A stretch of 48,962 nt of DNA from Fen-999 sp964530115. Lineage in GTDB: Bacteria; Pseudomonadota; Gammaproteobacteria; Burkholderiales; Rhodocyclaceae. Below, in pieces: positions 30,631-40,766 of the stretch. The stretch lies in NCBI GenBank assembly GCA_964530115.1, contig CAZGYD010000059.1, positions 1-48,962 on the forward strand, read 5' to 3'. The stretch's first letter is position 1, and every line of letters starts with the position of its first letter. Made by a program: the position numbers and the translations under genes. The notes beneath the pieces are model-generated. The model had not been told where the DNA came from, searched no databases, and saw only the letters and a program-made list of their open reading frames with translations.

Positions 30631-31826
30631 TCGATCCGGTGGTCATCGTCTCGGCCGCGCGCACGCCCATCGGCGGCTTCCAGGGCGACTTCGCGGCGCT
30701 CACGGCGCCGCAGCTCGGCGCCGCCGCCATCCGCGCCGCCGTCGACCGCGCCGGCATCGCGCCGGAGCAGGTCGACGAGGTGCTGTTCGGCAATGTGCTC
30801 CAGGCCGGCGTCGGCCAGGCGCCGTCGCGCCAGGCCGCGCTCGGCGCCGGACTGCCGCGCTCGGTGCCGTGCACGACCATCGGCAAGGTCTGCGGTTCGG
30901 GCCTCAAGGCCGTCATGCTCGCGCACGACGGCATCCTCGCCGGCAGCTTCGAGGTTGCGGTTGCCGGCGGCATGGAGTCGATGACCAACGCGCCTTATCT
31001 CTTGCCGAAGGCGCGTGGCGGCTACCGGCTCGGCCACGGGCAGCTCCTCGACCACATGTTCCTCGACGGCCTCGAGGACGCCTACACGCCGGAAAACCGC
31101 GGCCGGCTGATGGGTACCTTCGCCGAAGACTGCGCCGACCGCTACGGCTTCACGCGCGAAGCGCAGGACGAGTTCGCGATCCGTTCGACCGAGCGCGCCC
31201 AAGCCGCGACCGCGGACGGCTCGTTCGCCTGGGAGATCGTGCCGGTGACCGTGCCCGGGAAGAAGGGTGACGCCGTCATCGACCGCGACGAACAGCCGCA
31301 GAAGGCCCGGATCGACAAGATCCCGACACTCAGGCCGGCGTTCAGGAAGGACGGCACGGTGACGCCGGCCAACTCGTCGTCGATCTCCGACGGTGCCGCG
31401 GCCGTGGTGCTGATGCGCGAATCGAAGGCGCGCGCGCTCGGGCTGGCGCCACTTGCGCGCATCGTCGGCCATGCCACGCACGCCCAGGAACCGGCGTGGT
31501 TTACCACCGCGCCGGTCGGCGCGATGCAGAAGCTGCTCGCCAAGACCGGCTGGACGGCCGGGAGCGTCGATCTCTTCGAGATCAACGAGGCCTTCGCCGT
31601 CGTCACCATGGCCGCGATGCACGATCTCGGCCTGCCGGCGGACAAGGTCAACATCCACGGCGGCGCTTGCGCCCTGGGCCACCCGATCGGCGCCTCGGGC
31701 TGCCGCATCCTGGTCACCCTGCTCGGCGCACTGAAGAAGTACGGCAGGCGCCGCGGCATCGCCAGCCTTTGCATCGGCGGCGGCGAGGCGGTCGCTCTCG
31801 CCGTCGAAATGACGGAGGGCCCCTGA
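30627..31826 (+). CDS. atoB: Acetyl-CoA acetyltransferase (thiolase)
   Basis: This 399-residue biosynthetic-type thiolase interconverts acetoacetyl-CoA and two acetyl-CoA. The nucleophile is Cys89 in KVCGSGLKAV. NEAFAV, HGGACALGHPIGASG (catalytic His) and the C-terminal CIGGGEA (acid/base Cys) are all present. In leucine degradation it would consume acetoacetate after activation to its CoA ester, but no CoA-transferase is in the window. It overlaps the carbonic anhydrase stop (ATGA). Confidence 0.92.
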   Translation: MIDPVVIVSAARTPIGGFQGDFAALTAPQLGAAAIRAAVDRAGIAPEQVDEVLFGNVLQAGVGQAPSRQAALGAGLPRSVPCTTIGKVCGSGLKAVMLAHDGILAGSFEVAVAGGMESMTNAPYLLPKARGGYRLGHGQLLDHMFLDGLEDAYTPENRGRLMGTFAEDCADRYGFTREAQDEFAIRSTERAQAATADGSFAWEIVPVTVPGKKGDAVIDRDEQPQKARIDKIPTLRPAFRKDGTVTPANSSSISDGAAAVVLMRESKARALGLAPLARIVGHATHAQEPAWFTTAPVGAMQKLLAKTGWTAGSVDLFEINEAFAVVTMAAMHDLGLPADKVNIHGGACALGHPIGASGCRILVTLLGALKKYGRRRGIASLCIGGGEAVALAVEMTEGP

Positions 31827-31915
31827 GGCCGCGGCAACGGCCAACACGGCGCCGGTTCGCTGCCGGCGGTGCAAAGGCTTCACGAATACTTCAATAACAC
31901 GCGAGGAGACAGCAG

Positions 31916-32554
31916 ATGACCGAGAAGACAATGGACGCGGAAGACGCGACGGCGGCAGCGCCAATCGTTTTCCGCTTCGATTTTTCCTCACCCTATTCGT
32001 ACTACGCGAGCGAGAAGATCGACGCGCTCGCCGAGCGCTTCGGCCGCAAGGTGCTCTGGCGGCCGGTGCTGCTCGGCGCCATCTTCAAGCAGCTCGGCAC
32101 CGTGCCGACCATCCGCCAGCCGGGCATGCACGACTACAGCCTGCGCGACATCGCCCGCTCGGCGCGCTTTCTCGACGTGCCCTTCCGCATGCCGACGCGC
32201 TTCCCGGTCGCCACCCAGGTCGCCGCGCGCGCCTACTACTGGATCCACGACCAGGACTGCGCGCTGGCGCGCGATTTCGCCCATGCGACGTTCCGCGCCT
32301 ATTTCGCCGAGAGCTGCGACATCTCCGAACCGCCCAAGGTGCTGCGCATCGCCGCCCGCCTCGGCGTCGATCCGGTCGCGCTCTCCTCGGCGGTCGAGAA
32401 TCCGGCGATGAAGGAGCGGCTGCGCGTCGAGACCGATGCGGCGATGAAGGCCGGCATGTTCGGCGCGCCGTGGATCACCGTCGATGGCGAATCCTTCTGG
32501 GGCGCCGACCGCCTGCCGCAGCTCGAACGCTGGCTGGAGACCGGGGGCTTCTGA
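31916..32554 (+). CDS. 2-hydroxychromene-2-carboxylate isomerase / DsbA-kappa GST family protein
   Basis: This 212-residue thioredoxin-fold protein has RFDFSSPYSYYAS (active Ser24/Ser25) and FGAPWITVDGESFWGADRLPQLERWL, both typical of the HCCA isomerase/kappa-GST family. Such enzymes use glutathione. A role in leucine catabolism is not obvious; related proteins often accompany acyl-CoA pathways. A strong GAGGAGACAGCAG precedes ATG 31916. The 89-nt leader holds two short GC hairpins (CGCCGG / CCGGCG is the clearest). Confidence 0.82.
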   Translation: MTEKTMDAEDATAAAPIVFRFDFSSPYSYYASEKIDALAERFGRKVLWRPVLLGAIFKQLGTVPTIRQPGMHDYSLRDIARSARFLDVPFRMPTRFPVATQVAARAYYWIHDQDCALARDFAHATFRAYFAESCDISEPPKVLRIAARLGVDPVALSSAVENPAMKERLRVETDAAMKAGMFGAPWITVDGESFWGADRLPQLERWLETGGF

Positions 32555-34161
32555 TGCCGGTGCTCCGCTCCTCGCTCGATACGCGCAGCGACGAGTTCCG
32601 CGCCAATGCCGCGGCCATGCGCGCGCTGGTCGAGGAGCTCCAGCGAAACTCAGCCACGGTGGCACGCGGGGGCAGCGAGGAGGCGCGGGCCAGGCATCTC
32701 GCGCGCGGCAAGCTGTTGCCGCGCGACCGCGTCGAGCACCTGCTCGATCCCGGTTCGCCCTTCCTCGAGCTCTCGCCGCTCGCCGCCTGGGGCATGTATG
32801 GCGGCGAGGTGCCCGCGGCCTCGATCATCACCGGCATCGGCCGCGTGGCCGGCATCGAGTGCATGATCGTCGCCAACGACGCGACGGTGAAGGGCGGCAC
32901 CTACTACCCGATGACGGCGAAGAAGCACCTGCGCGCGCAGGAGATCGCGCGCGAGAACCGCCTGCCCTGCCTCTACCTCGTCGATTCCGGCGGCGCCTTC
33001 CTGCCCATGCAGGACGAAGTGTTTCCGGACAAGGAACACTTCGGCCGCATCTTCTACAACCAGGCGCAGATGAGCGCCATGGGCATCCCGCAGATCGCGG
33101 TGGTCATGGGCTCGTGCACCGCGGGCGGCGCCTACGTCCCGGCGATGTCGGACGAATCGGTCATCGTCAGGGGCCAGGGCACCATCTTTCTCGGCGGTCC
33201 GCCCCTGGTGAAGGCCGCGACCGGCGAGGTGGTGAGCGCGGAGGATCTCGGCGGCGGTGACGTGCATACCCGCGTCTCGGGCGTCTGCGACCATCTCGCC
33301 GAGAGCGACGCCCACGCGCTCGCCATCGCCCGGCGCATCGTCGCCGGCCTGAACCGCAGGAAGCGCGTCGATCTCGCCCTGGCATCGCCCGAAGAGCCGC
33401 GCTATCCGGCCGAGGAACTCTACGGCGTGATCCCGACCGACACGCGCAAGCCCTACGACGTGCGCGAAGTCATCGCCCGCCTGGTCGACGGCTCGCGCTT
33501 CGACGAATTCAAGGCGCGCTACGGCACGACGCTCGTCACCGGTCTTGCGCACCTTCACGGCTATCCGGTCGGCATCATCGCCAACAACGGCATCCTGTTC
33601 TCGGAATCGGCGCTGAAGGGCGCGCATTTCATCGAACTGTGCGCCCAGCGCGGCATCCCGCTCGTCTTCCTGCAGAACATCACCGGCTTCATGGTCGGCA
33701 GGAAGTACGAGAATGCCGGCATCGCCAAGGACGGCGCCAAGATGGTCACGGCGGTGGCCACCGCCCAGGTGCCGAAGTTCACGGTCATCATCGGCGGCTC
33801 GTTCGGCGCCGGCAACTACGCGATGTGCGGCCGCGCCTACGGGCCGCGCTTCCTCTGGACCTGGCCGAATGCGCGCATCTCGGTGATGGGCGGTGAGCAG
33901 GCCGCCGCGGTGCTCGCCACGGTCCGCCGCGACGGCCTGGAGGCGGCCGGAAAGACCTGGAGCGCCGAAGAGGAGGAAGCCTTCAAGGCGCCGATCCGCG
34001 CCCAGTACGAGACGCAGGGAAACCCCTACTACGCGACGGCGCGGCTCTGGGACGACGGCATCCTCGATCCGAAAGAGACCCGGCGCGCGCTCGCCCTCGG
34101 CATTTCCGCGGCGCTCAATGCCCCGGTGGCGCCGACGACCTTCGGCGTCTTCCGCATGTAG
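32554..34161 (+). CDS. liuB: Methylcrotonyl-CoA carboxylase, carboxyltransferase (beta) subunit
   Basis: This 535-residue carboxyltransferase transfers CO2 from biotin to 3-methylcrotonyl-CoA. The crotonase-like halves show YLVDSGGAFLPMQDEVFPD, GSCTAGGAYVPAM, GFMVGRKYENAGIAKDGAKMV and IIGGSFGAGNYAMCGRAYGPRFLW-type segments specific to MCC beta. ATG 32554 overlaps the preceding stop (TGATG). Residues ~31-36 (RNSATV) in the N-terminal helix come from a dispersed-repeat copy, without apparent change in length relative to the family. Confidence 0.95.
   Translation: MPVLRSSLDTRSDEFRANAAAMRALVEELQRNSATVARGGSEEARARHLARGKLLPRDRVEHLLDPGSPFLELSPLAAWGMYGGEVPAASIITGIGRVAGIECMIVANDATVKGGTYYPMTAKKHLRAQEIARENRLPCLYLVDSGGAFLPMQDEVFPDKEHFGRIFYNQAQMSAMGIPQIAVVMGSCTAGGAYVPAMSDESVIVRGQGTIFLGGPPLVKAATGEVVSAEDLGGGDVHTRVSGVCDHLAESDAHALAIARRIVAGLNRRKRVDLALASPEEPRYPAEELYGVIPTDTRKPYDVREVIARLVDGSRFDEFKARYGTTLVTGLAHLHGYPVGIIANNGILFSESALKGAHFIELCAQRGIPLVFLQNITGFMVGRKYENAGIAKDGAKMVTAVATAQVPKFTVIIGGSFGAGNYAMCGRAYGPRFLWTWPNARISVMGGEQAAAVLATVRRDGLEAAGKTWSAEEEEAFKAPIRAQYETQGNPYYATARLWDDGILDPKETRRALALGISAALNAPVAPTTFGVFRM
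32643..32667 (-). repeat. Dispersed 24-nt repeat, copy 5 (inside liuB)
   Basis: The plus strand reads GCGAAACTCAGCCACGG followed by TGGCACGC. It is read as RNSATVA, the same frame as in copies 1 and 6. Confidence 0.83.
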
Positions 34162-34169
34162 GGGGCAGG

Positions 34170-34212
34170 ATGTTCGGCAAGCTCTCAGGCGATTTCTCCC
34201 AGGAGACCGGGC

Positions 34213-34220
<8 letters not shown>
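34170..34220 (+). CDS. Possible leader peptide upstream of mccA
   Basis: This 16-codon frame (MFGKLSGDFSQETGHV) starts 8 nt after the liuB stop behind GGGGGCAGG. Its TAA at 34218 overlaps the first codons of mccA (ATG 34213), an arrangement suited to translational coupling. The first residues echo the mccA start (MFNK). It spans the left arm of a perfect 14-bp inverted repeat. It could be a leader peptide or leftover of a deleted gene; there is no proof it is translated. Confidence 0.35.
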
Positions 34221-36219
<1,999 letters not shown>

Positions 36220-36220
36220 G

Positions 36221-37132
36221 TTGGCCCTGCCCGGCACGGTCCGCATCGTCGAGGTCGGTCCGCGCGACGGCCTGCAGAACGAGCAGGCGACGGTCGCCAC
36301 CGCGACCAAGATCGAGCTGATCCGCCGCCTCGCCGACTGCGGCCTGACGACGATCGAGGCCACGGCCTTCGTCTCGCCGAAGTGGGTGCCGCAGATGGCC
36401 GACGCCGCCGAGGTGATGGCCGGCATCGTGCGGCGACCCGGCGTGCGCCATCCGGTCCTGGTGCCGAACGAAAAGGGGCTGGATGCGGCGCTCGCTGCGG
36501 GCGCGACGGACATCGCGGTGTTCGCGGCGGCCTCGGACACCTTCTCGCGGAAGAACATCAACTGCTCGGTCGCCGAATCGATCGCGCGTTTCGCGCCCGT
36601 CGTGCGCCGTGCCCGAGACGCCGGCGCCGCGGTGCGCGGCTACGTCTCCTGCGTGCTCGGCTGCCCCTACGAGGGCGAAGTGAAGCCGGCCGCGGTCGCC
36701 GCCGTCGCCGAATCGCTGTTCGAGACGGGCTGCGAGGAGATCTCGCTCGGTGACACGATCGGCATCGGCACGCCCGAAGCGAACAAGCGGATGATCGAGA
36801 CCGTGGCCCGCCGCGTGCCGCTGGAGCGGCTTGCCGGCCACTACCACGACACGCGCGGCATGGCCGTCGCCAACGTCTATGCGGCACTGGAGCTCGGCGT
36901 ATCCGTGTTCGATGCCTCGGTGGGCGGCCTGGGCGGCTGCCCCTACGCGCCCGGCGCCTCCGGCAACGTCGCCACCGAGGACCTGGTCTGGCTCATGCAG
37001 GGTCTCGGCATCGACACCGGCATCGATCTTCACCGGCTCGTCGATACGGCCGCGTGGATCTCCGGCGAACTGGGCCGGGCGCCGGCGTCGAAGGTGGCGC
37101 GGGCCGTTTTGGCGGAGGGTGCCCGACGATGA
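36221..37132 (+). CDS. liuE: Hydroxymethylglutaryl-CoA lyase
   Basis: This lyase splits HMG-CoA into acetyl-CoA and acetoacetate, the last step of leucine degradation. It is a TIM-barrel of 303 residues with VEVGPRDGLQNE near the start, KKNINCS-like SRKNINCS, and the signature loop GGCPYAPGASGNVATEDL with the catalytic Cys. I prefer the TTG start at 36221: it gives the family N-terminus (L-A-L-P then TVRIVEVGPRDG), and GAGAAGG lies 9 nt upstream. GTG 36212 is the alternative. It overlaps the DUF1289 gene (ATGA). Confidence 0.92.
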   Translation: MALPGTVRIVEVGPRDGLQNEQATVATATKIELIRRLADCGLTTIEATAFVSPKWVPQMADAAEVMAGIVRRPGVRHPVLVPNEKGLDAALAAGATDIAVFAAASDTFSRKNINCSVAESIARFAPVVRRARDAGAAVRGYVSCVLGCPYEGEVKPAAVAAVAESLFETGCEEISLGDTIGIGTPEANKRMIETVARRVPLERLAGHYHDTRGMAVANVYAALELGVSVFDASVGGLGGCPYAPGASGNVATEDLVWLMQGLGIDTGIDLHRLVDTAAWISGELGRAPASKVARAVLAEGARR

Positions 37133-37293
37133 ACGAGGGCGTCTATTTCTGTGTCGGCATCTGCCTGCCGGATGCGGAAGAGGCCTATTGCATCGGCTGC
37201 GGCCGGCCGTGGGGCGCGCCGGTGCCAGCGCAGCCCGAAGCACCGCCGGCGGTGCCGGCCACGGAAGATGACGCGCCCGCCACGGCTGCCTGA
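37129..37293 (+). CDS. DUF1289-like small Cys-rich protein
   Basis: This 54-residue protein has four Cys in the pattern C-x3-C-x9-C-x2-C (FCVGICLPDAEEAYCIGCGRPW), probably a zinc knuckle of the DUF1289 type, followed by a Pro/Ala-rich tail. The function is unknown. It overlaps the liuE stop by 4 nt and the next gene by 26 nt, so it belongs to the operon. Confidence 0.65.
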   Translation: MNEGVYFCVGICLPDAEEAYCIGCGRPWGAPVPAQPEAPPAVPATEDDAPATAA

Positions 37294-38197
37294 AACCCTG
37301 GTCGTCATCGAGCGCGGCTGGTTGTCTTCGAACAGCGTCGTGGCCTTCGACGGCACGGAGGCAACCATGGTGGACAGCGGATACGCCGGCCATGCGGCGC
37401 AGACGGTCGCGCTCGTAAACTCAGCCGTGGCAGGACGCCGGCTTTCCCGGGTGATCAACACCCATTCGCATTCCGATCACATCGGCGGCAATGCGGCGCT
37501 CAAGCGGGTCTTCGGCTGCCGCATCGTCATTCCGGCCGGCATCGAGGCGCCGGTCCGGGCGTGGGACGAAAACGCACTGTTGCTCGCGCCGGCGGCCCAG
37601 CGCGCCGAGCGGTTCGTTCACGACGAGGTCGTGCGCGCGGGCGATACGTTGGTGATGGGCGGACTGGAGTGGCGGGCATTCGCCGCACCCGGACACGACA
37701 TGAATGCGCTCGTCTTCCACTGCGAGCGCGAAGGGCTGCTGATCTCCGGCGACGCACTCTGGGAAGACGGTTTCGGCGCCGTCTTCGGCGAATTGCTGGG
37801 CGATCGGGGAGCACTCGCAGCGACCCGGCGCACATTGGACATGATCGCCGGCCTCGATCCCGCAGTCGTGATTCCCGGTCACGGCCGGCCCTTCGCCGAT
37901 GTCGGCTTGGCCCTCGATCGCGCCTATCGGCGGCTTTCGGCCTTCGAGGCCGATCCCGCCCGCGTCGCCCGGAACGCGATCAAGGCGTGCTTTCTCTTCA
38001 ATCTCCTCGACCTCGGTTCCCTGCCGCGCGACCGGCTCGAGAGCCATCTGGAGGGTGTTCCGTTCTTTCGCGACGTCGGCGCGCGCGTGCTGGGCATGGA
38101 CGTCCCGGCGCTCGCGGCCTGGCTGCTGGGCGAACTCCGGCGCGCCGGCGCCATCGAAGAAAAGGATGGCCGTCTCCAGCCGACGATGGCGGCCTGA
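37268..38197 (+). CDS. Metallo-beta-lactamase-fold hydrolase (second)
   Basis: This 309-residue MBL-fold enzyme has the metal site H66-x-H68-x-D70-H71 in INTHSHSDHIGG, later FAAPGHDMNAL, LLISGDALWED and VIPGHGRPF. It is a glyoxalase II-like or SoxH-like hydrolase. The substrate is unknown. I use ATG 37268, which overlaps DUF1289 by 26 nt; the frame is open farther upstream but only as shadow of that gene. Residues ~50-57 (VNSAVAGR) come from a dispersed-repeat copy, just before the conserved HSHSDH loop. Confidence 0.8.
   Translation: MTRPPRLPETLVVIERGWLSSNSVVAFDGTEATMVDSGYAGHAAQTVALVNSAVAGRRLSRVINTHSHSDHIGGNAALKRVFGCRIVIPAGIEAPVRAWDENALLLAPAAQRAERFVHDEVVRAGDTLVMGGLEWRAFAAPGHDMNALVFHCEREGLLISGDALWEDGFGAVFGELLGDRGALAATRRTLDMIAGLDPAVVIPGHGRPFADVGLALDRAYRRLSAFEADPARVARNAIKACFLFNLLDLGSLPRDRLESHLEGVPFFRDVGARVLGMDVPALAAWLLGELRRAGAIEEKDGRLQPTMAA
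37415..37439 (-). repeat. Dispersed 24-nt repeat, copy 6 (inside MBL gene)
   Basis: The plus strand reads GTAAACTCAGCCGTGG followed by CAGGACGCC. It is read as VNSAVAGR in frame. It is more diverged than other copies on the GGCGTGTTA side. Confidence 0.72.
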
Positions 38198-38223
38198 CCC
38201 CGGCTCGGTTATCCTTTCCGCCC

Positions 38224-39072
38224 ATGCAGCTCATCCTGATCAGCGGGCTTTCCGGTTCCGGCAAGTCGATCGCACTCAACGTGCTCGAAGACGCCGGCTA
38301 TTACTGCGTCGACAATCTGCCCGCCGCGCTCTTGCCCCCGCTCGTCGAGGAACTGCGCGCCGAAGGGCACGGGCGTGTCGCGGTGGCCATGGACATGCGC
38401 GGCGGCGCCTCGGTCGTCTCCCGGCTGCCGGCATTGCTGCGCCAGCTGCGCGAGGCCGGCTTCGTCGATCTGCGCTTCGTTTTCCTCGACGCCCGCGACG
38501 AGATCCTGATCCAGCGTTTCTCGGAGACGCGCCGCCGGCATCCGCTCGCGGTCGGCGACACCACGCTGGCCGAGGCGATCGCCCGCGAGCGCGAGGCTTT
38601 GAGCGAGCTCGCCAGTCTCGGCCACCACATCGACACCAGCAACCTGCGCCCGAACGCGCTGCGCGCCTTCGTCAAGGACTTCGTCGAGATCGGCGAGGCC
38701 GGCAGCCTGACGCTGCTCTTCGAATCGTTCGGCTTCAAGCACGGGATTCCGCTCGACGCCGATCTCGTCTTCGATGTCCGCTGCCTGCCCAACCCGCATT
38801 ACGATCCGCTGCTCCGGCCGCTGACCGGCCTCGACGCGCCGGTCGTCGATTTCCTCGAGGCCCAGCCCGAGGTGCGCATCATGCTCGAGGACATCGCCCG
38901 TTTCATCCGGGAGTGGCTGCCGGCCTACATCCGTGACAACCGTTCCTATCTCACGGTGGCGCTCGGCTGCACCGGCGGCCAGCACCGCTCGGTCTGGTTT
39001 GCCGAAAAGCTCGCCCAGCGCTTCCGGGGCACGGTTCGCGTCCTCGTGCGCCACCGCAGCCTCGCCGCATGA
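38224..39072 (+). CDS. rapZ: RNase adapter / P-loop protein RapZ
   Basis: RapZ is a P-loop protein that binds small RNAs and nucleotides; in enterobacteria it guides RNase E to GlmZ. The 282 residues match the family. Walker A is GLSGSGKS (8-15). The C-terminal half has DVRCLPNPHYDPLLRPLTG and VALGCTGGQHRSVWFAEKL, the conserved domain of RapZ/YvcJ. In many proteobacteria rapZ follows hprK and PTS genes; that context is absent here. ATG 38224 has only a weak ribosome-binding site (the leader is pyrimidine rich). Confidence 0.93.
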   Translation: MQLILISGLSGSGKSIALNVLEDAGYYCVDNLPAALLPPLVEELRAEGHGRVAVAMDMRGGASVVSRLPALLRQLREAGFVDLRFVFLDARDEILIQRFSETRRRHPLAVGDTTLAEAIAREREALSELASLGHHIDTSNLRPNALRAFVKDFVEIGEAGSLTLLFESFGFKHGIPLDADLVFDVRCLPNPHYDPLLRPLTGLDAPVVDFLEAQPEVRIMLEDIARFIREWLPAYIRDNRSYLTVALGCTGGQHRSVWFAEKLAQRFRGTVRVLVRHRSLAA

Positions 39073-39126
39073 GCGGCCGGCCGGCGTTGCCATCGCCACG
39101 GCGGGCCGGTGCGCCATCGCCACCAG

Positions 39127-39148
39127 ACTCAGCCGTGGTAACACGCCG
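39127..39148 (-). repeat. Dispersed 24-nt repeat, copy 7 (intergenic)
   Basis: The plus strand reads GACTCAGCCGTGG followed by TAACACGCC, between rapZ and the NusG-II gene. Its end is part of a larger hairpin at 39143-39166. Confidence 0.83.
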
Positions 39149-39166
39149 GTACGGTCACCGGCGTGC
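39143..39166. other. 9-bp hairpin overlapping repeat copy 7
   Basis: CACGCCGGT (39143-39151) pairs perfectly with ACCGGCGTG (39158-39166) around ACGGTC. There is no T-run. It lies 70 nt after rapZ and 22 nt before the next start, so it could be a rho-independent-like pause or a leader structure. Confidence 0.45.
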
Positions 39167-39187
39167 CCGGCCGACAGGGGAAAACGC

Positions 39188-39565
39188 ATGAGGGCATGGC
39201 TGGGGCTCGCGCGGCCGGGCGACTGGCTCGTCGCCGGCCTCGGCGCAGTTGCGGTGGCGCTCTCCTTTCCGCTCCTGTGGCGCGGCGGACCGGCGGAGCG
39301 GGCCGTGATCCGCCTCGACGGCCGCATCGTCGCCGAATACCCGCTCGATGCCGCCAGGCGCATCGAGGTCGCGGGGCCGCTCGGCACCACGGTGGTGGAA
39401 CTGCGCCCCGGCCGCGCGCGGGTGGCGAGCGATCCGGGCCCGCGCCAGTACTGCGTGAAACAGGGCTGGCTGACCCGGGCCAACGCGGTGGCGATCTGCG
39501 CGCCGAATCACGTGAGCCTGGCGCTGGTCGGCCGCCGGCCCGCCTACGATACGCTCAACTACTGA
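39188..39565 (+). CDS. NusG domain II-type membrane-anchored protein
   Basis: This 125-residue protein has one N-terminal membrane helix (~12-31, DWLVAGLGAVAVALSFPLLW) and an exported small beta domain (AVIRLDGRIVAEYPLD through RQYCVKQGWLTRANAVAICAPNHVSLAL). This matches the "NusG domain II-containing" family usually linked with Gx transporters and ApbE-like flavin transferases. The exact function is unknown. ATG 39188 is preceded by AGGGGAAAA. Its last 11 nt overlap the 3' end of the HDOD gene on the other strand. Confidence 0.75.
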   Translation: MRAWLGLARPGDWLVAGLGAVAVALSFPLLWRGGPAERAVIRLDGRIVAEYPLDAARRIEVAGPLGTTVVELRPGRARVASDPGPRQYCVKQGWLTRANAVAICAPNHVSLALVGRRPAYDTLNY

Positions 39566-40766
39566 GCAGCGGCTGCCAGCGCTGCCATTCCTCGCGGCAG
39601 GGATCGGGCACCGGAATGTTGGTGGGGATCGCCAGGTTTTCGAACGGCGAGAGCGCCTGGCCGACGCGCACAGCGCTCGCGAGACAGTCGAACCAGGCCC
39701 AGCCCTGCTCGTTGGCCGAGCGCTTGATCGCCGCGCGGACCGTCTCGGGGAAGTCGAAGCGCGCGAGATAAGTCGCCGTGACCTCGCTGATGGGCGCCGG
39801 GAAGAGCTCCTGCTGGAGCCGGGTCTTCGCGGTCGGGTCCTGGCCGCGCGCGCGCTTGCAATAGTCGGACATCAGCTGCGGGAAGGTCTCGGCGACCGCG
39901 AGCCAGCCGATGCCGGAAAGCAGCCCGGCCGTAAACGCGTCGTCGGCGAGCCGCGGCGAGATGTCGAACTTCTCCATCAGGCAGCGCATCGCCGCGCCGG
40001 TGGCCACTGCGTTGTGCCAGTAGGCCTTGTAGTCGAAGTCGGGGCAGGCACCGCGCCGGTAGCGGACCATCATCTCGGCGACGAAGACGACGCGCCGCAC
40101 CTGGTTGAGGCCGAGCCGCTGGATGGCGTCGGAAATCGAGGCGGTGCGGCCCGCGGCCGCGAAGACGGCGGCGTTGGCGTAATTGATCAGCGTCGCCGAG
40201 ATCACCGGGTCGGTCTTGATCGCCTTGACCGCGGCGTTGATGTCGCCTTCCACGGCCGCGGTGCTCACCGCCTGGAACAGCGCGCCCGGGGAGGGCAGGT
40301 TGCCGTGCAGCTCCACGGCCTCGAGGAACTGCCGCGCGCTGACGGGAAAGGATTCCGGCGCGCTGCCGTCGATGACGGCCGAGAGCAACTCGAGCGCCGC
40401 TTCGCCGACCGGGCCCATTTCCTTGGTGAAGGCATCGACGCCGACACCGCCCGGGAAGCGCTTGAACTGGAGCAGCGGCGCCATGTCCTTGCCGGCCGGC
40501 TGGAACACGGCCTCGAAGAAACGGCCCCAGTTGTCGACGATGACCCAGCGCAGGTCGGCCGGCTGGCCGAGCTTCTCGTCGATGTAGGCAAGCGCGGGAC
40601 CGGCGAGCGCCTCGATCGGCCTGCCGGGATCCTGCCGCGGATCGCAGCCGGCCACCACCAGCGCGGAAAAGCCCTCGGCTGCCGGGAGATACGCCGCGAG
40701 AATGCCCCGGCCCGGTTCGACGGTGCCGTCCGGTGCGACCGTGAGCTCGAAGATGGTGGGCCTCAT
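39555..40766 (-). CDS. HDOD-domain protein
   Basis: This 403-residue protein has an N-terminal region of ~150 residues (begins MRPTIFELTVAPDGTVEPGRG) and a central HDOD domain (~155-340). The domain shows GNLPSPGALFQAVSTA, DPVISATLINYANAA, SISDAIQRLGLNQVRRVVFVAEM and GLLSGIGWLAVAETFP. HDOD proteins are HD-like signalling modules without the full catalytic HD residues. Its ATG overlaps the stop of the FimV-like gene (ATGA), so the two are a two-gene unit. Confidence 0.85.
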   Translation of the reverse strand: MRPTIFELTVAPDGTVEPGRGILAAYLPAAEGFSALVVAGCDPRQDPGRPIEALAGPALAYIDEKLGQPADLRWVIVDNWGRFFEAVFQPAGKDMAPLLQFKRFPGGVGVDAFTKEMGPVGEAALELLSAVIDGSAPESFPVSARQFLEAVELHGNLPSPGALFQAVSTAAVEGDINAAVKAIKTDPVISATLINYANAAVFAAAGRTASISDAIQRLGLNQVRRVVFVAEMMVRYRRGACPDFDYKAYWHNAVATGAAMRCLMEKFDISPRLADDAFTAGLLSGIGWLAVAETFPQLMSDYCKRARGQDPTAKTRLQQELFPAPISEVTATYLARFDFPETVRAAIKRSANEQGWAWFDCLASAVRVGQALSPFENLAIPTNIPVPDPCREEWQRWQPLLSS

